A stretch of DNA of 11,099 nt from Bacteroidota bacterium (GTDB lineage Bacteria; Bacteroidota; Bacteroidia; Chitinophagales; Chitinophagaceae): assembly GCA_947441205.1 (NCBI GenBank), contig CANETM010000035.1, positions 1 to 11,099 of the forward strand, read 5' to 3'. Within the stretch, counting starts at the first letter, position 1. Each line of letters starts with the position of its first letter. Below the pieces are notes generated by a model. The model was not told the origin of the DNA. It did not search any database and saw only the letters and a program-made list of their open reading frames with translations. Shown here piece by piece: positions 5,633-11,099 of the stretch. The position numbers were made by a program, and so were the translations under genes.

Positions 5633-6493
5633 TTATTTTTTATTTTCTTTTAAGCTTGCCCTTAACATTCTGTCTTTTCCAAACATGTCCTGTCTCAATT
5701 CGGCATGATATCCCATTTCATCAAATAAAGCTAGTAATGCTTTTCCTTGGTCATAATGCAATTCAAAAAATAGTTGACCATTAGGACTCAAATATTGTTT
5801 ACCTAACCTTGCAATTACGCGGTAAAAAATAAGCGGATCTTCATTGGTAACGAATAAGGCAATGTTGGGTTCAAAATTTTTCACTTGCACCTGCATGTTT
5901 GCATTTTCCTTATAGGGTATATAGGGGGGATTGCTAACAATAATGTCATAGTTATTGGGTAAGTAAGCAGTAGCCAAAATATCTTCCTGTAGCCAACTAA
6001 TATCAGCATTTAAAGCTGTTGCATTTTGTTTGGCAACATGTAAAGCAGTTTCGCTAATATCTAAGCCAGCAATCATGCAACTGGGTAATGCTAAAATTAA
6101 TGAAATTGGAATACAACCCGATCCTGTTCCAATATCCAATATCTGTAAAGGTTTGTTTTTTTTGGTAGCATATTCGATGATCCAATCCACCAATTCTTCC
6201 GTTTCAGGTCTTGGAATTAAAACATTTTCATTGACCATTAATTCATTACCCATGAACCAGGCTTTATTAGTAATATATTGTATTGGCTTGCCTTTTTTTA
6301 AATCTGCTACTGCTTCTAATAAAGCAGTTTGCTGATTTGCATCCAGCGCTTCATCCTTATGCAATACTTGTTGAATTTGGTTCCATCCAGTAATATGTTC
6401 CAATAAAATGGCAATTAAACTGCTCAATTCTATGCTTTCATATTCGTTAGCTAATTCCTGTTTGATTGTTTGCTTCAATGCTTGTAAACTCAT
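5633..6493 (-). CDS. prmC: Peptide chain release factor N5-glutamine methyltransferase
   Basis: PrmC methylates the Gln of the GGQ motif in release factors RF1 and RF2, using S-adenosylmethionine, which makes peptide release efficient. The 286-residue length is normal. The N-terminal helical domain (about 1-85) is followed by the family signature LIPRPETEELVDW (92-104). The SAM-binding motif LDIGTGSGCI (119-128) and the acidic GLDIS (143-147) come next. The catalytic, glutamine-binding NPPY is at 188-191, followed by IPY. All key elements are intact. In many bacteria prmC sits beside prfA; here it is not, and its neighbours are the convergent exbD and a divergent IMPACT-family gene. A near-consensus -7 element lies 4 bases upstream of the ATG. 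Confidence 0.96.
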   Translation of the reverse strand: MSLQALKQTIKQELANEYESIELSSLIAILLEHITGWNQIQQVLHKDEALDANQQTALLEAVADLKKGKPIQYITNKAWFMGNELMVNENVLIPRPETEELVDWIIEYATKKNKPLQILDIGTGSGCIPISLILALPSCMIAGLDISETALHVAKQNATALNADISWLQEDILATAYLPNNYDIIVSNPPYIPYKENANMQVQVKNFEPNIALFVTNEDPLIFYRVIARLGKQYLSPNGQLFFELHYDQGKALLALFDEMGYHAELRQDMFGKDRMLRASLKENKK

Positions 6494-6497
6494 ACTG

Positions 6498-6505
6498 CAA
6501 TGTTA
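6498..6505 (-). promoter_or_regulatory. Near-consensus -7 element TAACATTG for prmC
   Basis: On the minus strand this reads TAACATTG, one mismatch from TAnnTTTG, ending 4 bases before the prmC ATG. The distance to the start is the same as for fmt and the RlpA-like gene, which is the main reason to believe it. No -33 element is recognised. Confidence 0.4.
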
Positions 6506-6527
6506 CAAATGATTGATGATTATGAGT

Positions 6528-6535
6528 TAGCTTTG
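6528..6535 (+). promoter_or_regulatory. -7 element TAGCTTTG for the YigZ/IMPACT gene
   Basis: TAGCTTTG fits TAnnTTTG and ends 26 bases before the ATG at 6562, predicting a short leader of about 20 bases. It lies back to back with the prmC element in a 68-base divergent spacer. No clear -33 motif is seen. Confidence 0.5.
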
Positions 6536-6561
6536 AGCTGTTATTATTTAGCATTATTTAA

Positions 6562-7173
6562 ATGGACCCTTTTTTTTACAATACTATTGAACAACCTGCA
6601 TTAGCTGAGTTTAAAGATAGAGGTAGTAAGTTTTTAGCTTATAGTTTTCCAGTGCATAACATTGATACCTGTAAAAAGCAACTTGCCTTGCTTAAAAAAG
6701 AACATCCCAAAGCGGTTCATCATTGTTTGGCATACCGAATTGGAATTGATGGGGCTACTTTTAGAGTTAGCGATGACGGAGAACCAGCTGGCTCAGCTGG
6801 ACGACCTATTTTGGGTCAAATTGATAGCAAGCAATTAACCAATATAATGGTGGTGGTAGTAAGGTATTTTGGCGGGACCTTATTAGGCGTTCCGGGCTTA
6901 ATTAATGCCTATAAAACAGCTACATCCTTAGCATTGCAATTATCGCCCATTATTCAAAAGCCCGTTGAAATAACCTATACACTTAGTTTTGATTATCAAA
7001 AAATGAACGAAGTGATGATGATTGTCAAGTATTATAATTGTTCGGTAGTGGAACAAACTGCTCAGTTATTTGTGGAATTAAAAATAGGTATCCCAAAACA
7101 TCGTTTGGAAGAAGTATTAAACAAAATTACCGAATTACATGGAGTAAGTTTTTCAACTGCATTGATAGCGTGA
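6562..7173 (+). CDS. IMPACT/YigZ family (UPF0029) protein
   Basis: The 203-residue cytoplasmic protein has the two-domain YigZ layout. The N-terminal UPF0029 domain (about 1-130) contains SKFLAY (22-27), the HHCLAYRIG segment (53-61), the signature SDDGEPAGSAGRP (70-82) and VVRYFGGTLLG (99-109). The C-terminal ferredoxin-like DUF1949 domain covers about 135-203. YigZ homologues resemble the eukaryotic translation regulator IMPACT; a role at the ribosome or in nucleic-acid binding has been proposed, but the biochemical function is not firmly known. The loop after RYFGG reads LGVPGL where E. coli-type proteins have LGTGGL, a modest variation. The gene appears monocistronic, divergent from prmC and convergent with the dehydrogenase gene 45 bases away. 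Confidence 0.92.
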   Translation: MDPFFYNTIEQPALAEFKDRGSKFLAYSFPVHNIDTCKKQLALLKKEHPKAVHHCLAYRIGIDGATFRVSDDGEPAGSAGRPILGQIDSKQLTNIMVVVVRYFGGTLLGVPGLINAYKTATSLALQLSPIIQKPVEITYTLSFDYQKMNEVMMIVKYYNCSVVEQTAQLFVELKIGIPKHRLEEVLNKITELHGVSFSTALIA

Positions 7174-7218
7174 TGAATGCTTAAAATTCAAGCGTTACCT
7201 GTACATTAAAATCTGATT

Positions 7219-8076
7219 TTAATACTTGTAAAATCCTTCACCCGATTTAACGCCTAAGTTCCCTTCCCTAACCATCTTAACCAATAAAGGACAGGGCGCG
7301 TATTTATCATCCTTAAAACCTTCCTGCATAATGTCTAAAATATTTTTACAAACATCAAGACCAATATAATCAGCTAATTGCAAAGGTCCCATTGGGTGGG
7401 CCATACCTAATTTCATTATTTGGTCAATCGTTGCCGCATCACTAATACCTTCAGAGAATGCAATGATTGCCTCGTTAATCATAGGCATTAAAATTCGATT
7501 TGCAATAAATCCAGGAGCATCTTTTACAACGCAAGGAATTTTGTCAATCGTTTTTGTTAGTTCAACAATAGTATACGTGGTTACTTCGTCCGTCAGTTTG
7601 CCATTAATGATTTCAACCAATTTCATAACAGGTACCGGGTTCATAAAATGCATGCCAATTACTTTATTTGGCCTATTTGTTACAGATGCTAATTCAGTAA
7701 TTGAAATGGATGAAGTATTTGTTGATAAAATACAATGCTCATTTGCAAATTGATCCATTTGTTTGAAAATGTCTTTTTTAATAGCACTATTTTCAGTTGC
7801 AGCTTCAATGATTAAATCAATATTTTCAACGCCTGAGGCAATGGACTGAAAAGTTGAAATACGTAAAAGTGATTGCACCTTATCCTGTTCACCAATTATG
7901 CCTTTTGTTATTTGGCGATCTAGATTTTTAGTTATGGTATTTATTGCTTTCTCTAAAACCTGATTATTAGTGTCAATTAAATGAACTTCAAATCCTTTTT
8001 GTGCAAATACATGAGCAATGCCATTTCCCATTGTCCCAGCGCCTATAACGGCAACTCTTTTTATTGAATTTAGCAT
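7219..8076 (-). CDS. hbd: 3-hydroxybutyryl-CoA dehydrogenase (3-hydroxyacyl-CoA dehydrogenase family)
   Basis: This enzyme oxidises or reduces 3-hydroxyacyl-CoA with NAD(P), in butanoate metabolism or fatty-acid beta-oxidation. At 285 residues it is the typical stand-alone form. The Rossmann dinucleotide fold begins VAVIGAGTMGNGIA (8-21), with Asp35 ending the second strand and suggesting NAD preference. Catalytic residues are in place: Ser122 in NTSSIS, the His143-Glu155 dyad (GMHFMNPVPVMKLVEI) with the family's 12-residue spacing, and Asn193 in PGFIANRI. The C-terminal domain shows HPMGPLQLADYIGLD and ends with the common SGEGFYKY. It lies 15 bases downstream of the secreted carboxypeptidase-regulatory-like gene on the same strand and is probably read from that gene's promoter. 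No functional link between the two is evident. The direction of the reaction and the chain length used cannot be inferred. Confidence 0.95.
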   Translation of the reverse strand: MLNSIKRVAVIGAGTMGNGIAHVFAQKGFEVHLIDTNNQVLEKAINTITKNLDRQITKGIIGEQDKVQSLLRISTFQSIASGVENIDLIIEAATENSAIKKDIFKQMDQFANEHCILSTNTSSISITELASVTNRPNKVIGMHFMNPVPVMKLVEIINGKLTDEVTTYTIVELTKTIDKIPCVVKDAPGFIANRILMPMINEAIIAFSEGISDAATIDQIMKLGMAHPMGPLQLADYIGLDVCKNILDIMQEGFKDDKYAPCPLLVKMVREGNLGVKSGEGFYKY

Positions 8077-8091
8077 TGGTCTATCTTAAAA

Positions 8092-8754
8092 TTAATTTTT
8101 TGATTTAAAATCTCCTCTCTTCCATGAATTAATAAAGCTTTTCCATGCTACTGGATTTAAAATATTCATAGGTGGTAATTGTCCTGAATAATAATATCTA
8201 GCCGCTTGGTTAGTTAAGGATGCACCCACCGCTTCCTTACCATCACGAGGCAAACTTGCAAGAATGATTCTTTTTTGAGCTTCGTTTGTATTTTTCCTAG
8301 CAGTCTCGTACAAGTCGTCGTCAACTTTTGCATTCACAAAATCCCTTTCAAATTGAGCTCGTGTAGGACGAGGTTTTAAAATGGTAGCAGGTAAAAAGTT
8401 GGTGTCATTTACCATTAATTGAATTACACTATATTGGTTACCTTCTAAGTTAGTAGGAATTGAAATAACTCGGTCTTTGAAACCAATACAGGTAAAGATG
8501 ATTTTTTCACCTTTGTTTACTGCAATTGAAAAAACGCCATCATTATTAGTGATGGTCCCTCTTCCTTTTTTATTAACTACTACGCTTGCAAAAGGGATGG
8601 CTTTTAAACTATCCGCGGTCATTACAACCCCATAAAGCTGTACAACGGAATCACGATAAATATTAGGAGTACTTGTAGTTCCTTGTTGCGCAAATGAATT
8701 TTGGCTGAACAAGCAAAACAGTATAATAATAGGTATTAAAATTGATTTTTTCAT
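8092..8754 (-). CDS. Secreted protein with a carboxypeptidase-regulatory-like beta-sandwich domain
   Basis: This 220-residue protein starts with a clear signal peptide (1-22, cleaved after NSFA). Residues about 39-115 form a carboxypeptidase D regulatory-like domain, with VQLYGVVMTAD opening the first strand, IPFASVVV (53-60), the turn TNNDGVFSI containing Asp72-Gly73 and Phe75, and FTCIGFKDRVI. This is the same fold found at the N-terminus of SusC/TonB-dependent receptors in Bacteroidota. Here it is followed not by a barrel but by about 100 residues of mostly helical, charged sequence (PRPTRAQFERDF onward) with no family I can name. It therefore looks like one of the small periplasmic proteins of this type common in the phylum, of unknown role. 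It is first in a two-gene transcript with the dehydrogenase, and has a TAAATTTG element 7 bases upstream. Confidence 0.85.
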   Translation of the reverse strand: MKKSILIPIIILFCLFSQNSFAQQGTTSTPNIYRDSVVQLYGVVMTADSLKAIPFASVVVNKKGRGTITNNDGVFSIAVNKGEKIIFTCIGFKDRVISIPTNLEGNQYSVIQLMVNDTNFLPATILKPRPTRAQFERDFVNAKVDDDLYETARKNTNEAQKRIILASLPRDGKEAVGASLTNQAARYYYSGQLPPMNILNPVAWKSFINSWKRGDFKSKN

Positions 8755-8761
8755 GACAGTA

Positions 8762-8769
8762 CAAATTTA
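8762..8769 (-). promoter_or_regulatory. -7 element TAAATTTG for the secreted-protein/dehydrogenase operon
   Basis: On the minus strand the sequence reads TAAATTTG, a match to TAnnTTTG, ending 7 bases before the ATG complementary to 8752-8754. Transcription would start only a few bases from the start codon. It is the minus-strand half of a divergent promoter pair with 8814-8821. Confidence 0.5.
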
Positions 8770-8788
8770 AGCCAGATGCTTCAAATTT

Positions 8789-8821
8789 TTGCGAAAATAA
8801 GCCTCCCAAGAGTTAACTTTG
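8789..8821 (+). promoter_or_regulatory. Promoter of the mrp-cmk operon (TTG, 22-base spacer, TAACTTTG)
   Basis: TAACTTTG at 8814-8821 is an exact -7 match and is preceded by a TTG (8789-8791, within TTTTTG) at a 22-base spacing, inside the 17-23 range described for Bacteroidota. This is the only promoter in the window where both elements are visible. It leaves a 35-base leader before the mrp ATG at 8857, which supports that start. Confidence 0.6.
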
Positions 8822-8856
8822 TATCTGTTTTTAACTTTTTAACAAAAACTTCAAAA

Positions 8857-9948
8857 ATGACAGCAGCAGACATACTAAAAGCACTCAGTAACGTTCAAGA
8901 ACCCGACTTGGGAAAGGACTTGGTGACTTTAAATATGATACAGGATATAAAAATCGATGGCCTTCAGGTAAGCTTTACAATTGTATTAACGACCCCAGCA
9001 TGTCCAATGAAGGACTTAATGAAAAATGCATGTGAAAATGCGATTAAATTATTAGTCAACAAAGAAGCAATAATCACGGTAGGATTTACTTCCAATACAA
9101 GCACGATCCGAAAGACAGACGATAAAATTTTATCAAAAGTTAAAAATATTATCGCAGTTGTAAGTGGAAAAGGTGGCGTTGGTAAAAGTACTGTTTCGGC
9201 AAATCTAGCTTTAGCATTGGCTGAAGGTGGTGCAAAAGTGGGTTTAATGGATGCTGACATTTATGGTCCTAGCGTACCCATCATGTTTGGGGTTAGAGGG
9301 CAACGACCTTTAATGAAAGATGAAAATGGAGAAGGCATCATTATACCCATTCAAAAATTTGGTATTAGCTTAATGAGTATTGGCTTATTAGTTGATGAAA
9401 AAGATGCTGTTGTATGGAGGGGCCCTATGGCCAGCAGTGCAATAAGACAATTTATTAACGATGTGGATTGGGGTGAGTTGGATTATTTAGTTATTGATAT
9501 GCCACCAGGCACGGGCGACATTCATTTAACCATTATGCAAACGGTACCAGTTACGGGTGTCGTAATTGTAACTACACCACAGACTGTTGCTTTGGCTGAT
9601 GCAAAAAAGGCTATTGCGATGTTTGGACAGGCGAATGTTAAAGTACCAATCATTGGCTTGGTTGAAAATATGGCTTACTTTACGCCAGCCGAGTTGCCAA
9701 ATAATAAGTATTATTTATTTGGTAAAGATGGTGGAAGAAATTTAGCATCAGAATATGATTTACCTTTTTTAGGACAAGTTCCATTGGTACAATCTATCAG
9801 AGAAGGGGGTGATTTAGGGGTTCCAGCAATGGTAGGTGATGATGAGGTTTCGAAAAATGCATTAAGAGAAGTTGTTTCAACAGCAATTCGTCAAATCGCT
9901 ATTCGAAATGCCAATTTACCCAAAACACAAACTATTACGGTAGCTTAA
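8857..9948 (+). CDS. mrp: Mrp/ApbC/NBP35-family Fe-S cluster carrier ATPase without CxxC
   Basis: This P-loop ATPase family assembles or delivers iron-sulfur clusters in the cytoplasm. With the start at 8857 the protein has 363 residues. The frame is open further upstream, to an ATG at 8776, but that extension would cover the promoter and add 27 residues outside the domain. An MIP18/DUF59 domain (about 4-80) contains TTPACPM with Cys49. The deviant Walker A SGKGGVGKST is at 103-112, MDADIYGPSVP follows at the switch region, and VIDMPPGTGD is the Walker B-like motif. Where E. coli ApbC has a CxxC that binds the bridging cluster, this protein reads ENMAYFTPAELPNNKYYLFG with no Cys; Cys49 and Cys59 are the only two cysteines. 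To my knowledge Bacteroidota orthologues share this feature. cmk follows after 9 bases. Confidence 0.95.
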   Translation: MTAADILKALSNVQEPDLGKDLVTLNMIQDIKIDGLQVSFTIVLTTPACPMKDLMKNACENAIKLLVNKEAIITVGFTSNTSTIRKTDDKILSKVKNIIAVVSGKGGVGKSTVSANLALALAEGGAKVGLMDADIYGPSVPIMFGVRGQRPLMKDENGEGIIIPIQKFGISLMSIGLLVDEKDAVVWRGPMASSAIRQFINDVDWGELDYLVIDMPPGTGDIHLTIMQTVPVTGVVIVTTPQTVALADAKKAIAMFGQANVKVPIIGLVENMAYFTPAELPNNKYYLFGKDGGRNLASEYDLPFLGQVPLVQSIREGGDLGVPAMVGDDEVSKNALREVVSTAIRQIAIRNANLPKTQTITVA

Positions 9949-9957
9949 AAGTTAGTC

Positions 9958-10638
9958 ATGTCTCACAAAATAATCATAGCTATAGACGGGTATTCGTCCT
10001 GTGGGAAAAGCACATTGGCAAAAGCGTTGGCTACCAAATTGGAATATGTATTTATTGATACCGGCGCAATGTATCGTTCTATTGCTTTGTATTTTTTGCG
10101 TAATCATATTGCATTTGATGACCAGCCAGCCATTGAAAGCGCATTGCATAATATTAAATTACATTTTGAATTTAATCCAGTTACACAAAAAAGTGATATT
10201 TTCTTAAATGGTGAAAATGTCGAAGCGTTGATTCGCGAAATGAAAGTGAGTTCCAAAGTGAGTGAAGTTGCGTCGATTGCTGCTGTAAGAGATTTTGCCG
10301 TTGCTCAACAACAAGCAATGGGTGTTGACAAAGGTATTGTAATGGATGGTCGAGACATTGGCACAGTTGTATTTCCTCAAGCTGAGCTAAAACTATTTGT
10401 AACGGCCGATCCATTAATTAGAGCAAATCGACGATTATTAGAATTAAAGGCAGTTGACCCAAATATTACTTTAGAAATCGTAGCTGAAAATTTGAAACAC
10501 CGAGACTTAATGGATAGTACAAGGGAGCATAGTCCGCTTAGACAAGCCAATGATGCGTTGGTTTTAGATAACACTCATATTTCAAAACAAGAGCAATTTG
10601 AAATTGCTCTAAATTGGGCAATGGAAAGGATAGGTTAA
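9958..10638 (+). CDS. cmk: Cytidylate kinase
   Basis: Cmk phosphorylates CMP and dCMP with ATP, recycling pyrimidine nucleotides in the cytoplasm. The 226-residue length is normal. The P-loop GYSSCGKST (11-19) carries the SSC variant I associate with Bacteroidota. The CMP-binding DTGAMYRS (34-41), the insert domain (about 60-100) and the core MDGRDIGTVVFP follow. The LID region with RRLLELKAV and DLMDSTREHSPLRQANDALVLDNT supplies the conserved Arg residues. All expected motifs are intact. The gene is read with mrp, 9 bases upstream. Its TAA stop at 10636-10638 overlaps the convergent ispH stop by two bases, within the sequence TTAA, so no terminator separates them. Confidence 0.96.
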   Translation: MSHKIIIAIDGYSSCGKSTLAKALATKLEYVFIDTGAMYRSIALYFLRNHIAFDDQPAIESALHNIKLHFEFNPVTQKSDIFLNGENVEALIREMKVSSKVSEVASIAAVRDFAVAQQQAMGVDKGIVMDGRDIGTVVFPQAELKLFVTADPLIRANRRLLELKAVDPNITLEIVAENLKHRDLMDSTREHSPLRQANDALVLDNTHISKQEQFEIALNWAMERIG

Positions 10639-11099
10639 TTTTCAATCCATTCATTAATTAGCTGTTCAAGTTCATTTTGTTTACCAAAATAGGCGGCTAT
10701 TTTTTGAATAGAAGACTCAACAACCGCATCGGGACAACTTGCGCCACTTGTCATTAATATTTTAACAACAGGTTTTTTGGGGATATAGTTGTTAACCTTA
10801 ATTGCATTTTTTGTTTTCCAATCATTCGAAATGATTTCATTTTCATCAATTATTTTACTGGCGTCGTCAATAAAATAGGTAGGTAGTTTTTGTTCACACA
10901 ATTCAACTAAATGAGAACTATTACTGCTATTTTTCCCACCCATTACAATTGCTAAATCAGCTTTTGTTTCTAATAATCCAATAACAGCCGACTGATTATC
11001 GTTGGTTGCATAGCAAAGGGTATCACGTGTTTCAGCAAAGTGAGCGTCAATTTTTTGATTGCCATATTTCTCTACCATGATGCTTTTTAAATAATCCGA
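10635..11099 (-). CDS. ispH: 4-hydroxy-3-methylbut-2-enyl diphosphate reductase, C-terminal half (cut by the right edge)
   Basis: IspH carries out the last step of the MEP pathway, making isopentenyl and dimethylallyl diphosphate with a [4Fe-4S] cluster. About 154 C-terminal residues are present; the frame is open through the right edge, and the Met encoded at 11076-11078 is internal, preceded by SDYLKSI. Visible motifs are RDTLCYATNDNQSAV, whose Cys (codon complementary to 11013-11015) corresponds to the third cluster ligand (Cys197 of E. coli), the substrate-binding KNSSNSSHL, IDDASKI and TSGASCPD with the active-site Ser. The N-terminal half, with the other two cluster cysteines, lies beyond the window. 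cmk and ispH are often neighbours in Bacteroidota; here they are convergent rather than codirectional. Confidence 0.95.
   Translation of the reverse strand, partial: SDYLKSIMVEKYGNQKIDAHFAETRDTLCYATNDNQSAVIGLLETKADLAIVMGGKNSSNSSHLVELCEQKLPTYFIDDASKIIDENEIISNDWKTKNAIKVNNYIPKKPVVKILMTSGASCPDAVVESSIQKIAAYFGKQNELEQLINEWIEN

Noticed and set aside
7174..7194. AATGCTT...AAGCGTT inverted repeat just after the YigZ-family stop
   Set aside because: Seven pairs including a G-U and no following T run; likely chance in the AT-rich spacer.
7205..7223. Hairpin ATTAAAAT-CTG-ATTTTAAT at the end of the dehydrogenase gene, possibly a bidirectional terminator
   Set aside because: The stem has only A and T, overlaps the stop codon and has no clear T tract; its stability would be low.
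8776..8856. N-terminal extension of Mrp
   Set aside because: It overlaps an exact -7 promoter element and falls outside the MIP18 domain; ATG at 8857 is preferred.
1..11099. Mobile elements, phage genes, CRISPR arrays, toxin-antitoxin or defence systems
   Set aside because: Every long frame with sensible protein sequence belongs to a housekeeping or envelope family; I saw no direct-repeat array, transposase motif or terminal inverted repeat, and spacers are all under 180 bases.

Overview
The window looks like ordinary chromosomal backbone of a Bacteroidota bacterium, most likely a Chitinophagaceae-like member of the class Chitinophagia; the family-level placement is inference. The DNA is AT-rich, Shine-Dalgarno-like sites are scarce, and several genes are preceded by the Bacteroidota sigma-A -7 element TAnnTTTG. 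The protein variants also fit that phylum: an Mrp without its CxxC, a Cmk P-loop with SSCGKST, a carboxypeptidase-regulatory-like secreted protein, and a degenerate RlpA-like barrel. I see no tRNA or rRNA, no insertion sequence, phage gene, CRISPR array, toxin-antitoxin pair or defence gene.

Layout from left to right. A probable C-terminal tail of an upstream gene (to 115) is followed by a two-gene envelope operon: a secreted RlpA-like barrel protein (189-860) and a lipoprotein-like rhodanese-thioredoxin fusion (870-1568). fmt (1612-2553, minus) is divergent from a SlyD-like FKBP prolyl isomerase (2632-3087), which ends in a strong intrinsic terminator (3140-3173). pepT, exbB and exbD (3262-5630) form a plus-strand operon. 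It runs tail to tail into prmC (5633-6493, minus). prmC is divergent from an IMPACT/YigZ-family gene (6562-7173). A minus-strand pair follows: a secreted carboxypeptidase-regulatory-like protein (8092-8754) and 3-hydroxybutyryl-CoA dehydrogenase (7219-8076). This pair is divergent from mrp (8857-9948) and cmk (9958-10638). The right edge holds the C-terminal half of ispH (minus), whose stop codon overlaps that of cmk.

The genes are mostly housekeeping. Fmt formylates initiator Met-tRNA and PrmC methylates release factors, so both serve translation. Mrp handles Fe-S clusters and IspH is an Fe-S enzyme of isoprenoid synthesis. ExbB/ExbD energise outer-membrane transport, PepT and the FKBP handle peptides and folding, and the first operon acts in the periplasm or envelope.

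I did not find a convincing undescribed system. The points most worth a second look are: Fmt has His in place of the usual catalytic Asn; the -7 elements of rlpA-like and fmt lie only 4 bases from their start codons, which suggests leaderless or nearly leaderless mRNAs; both catalytic positions of the RlpA-like barrel appear lost; rhodanese and thioredoxin are fused in one envelope protein; and Mrp lacks the cluster-binding CxxC.
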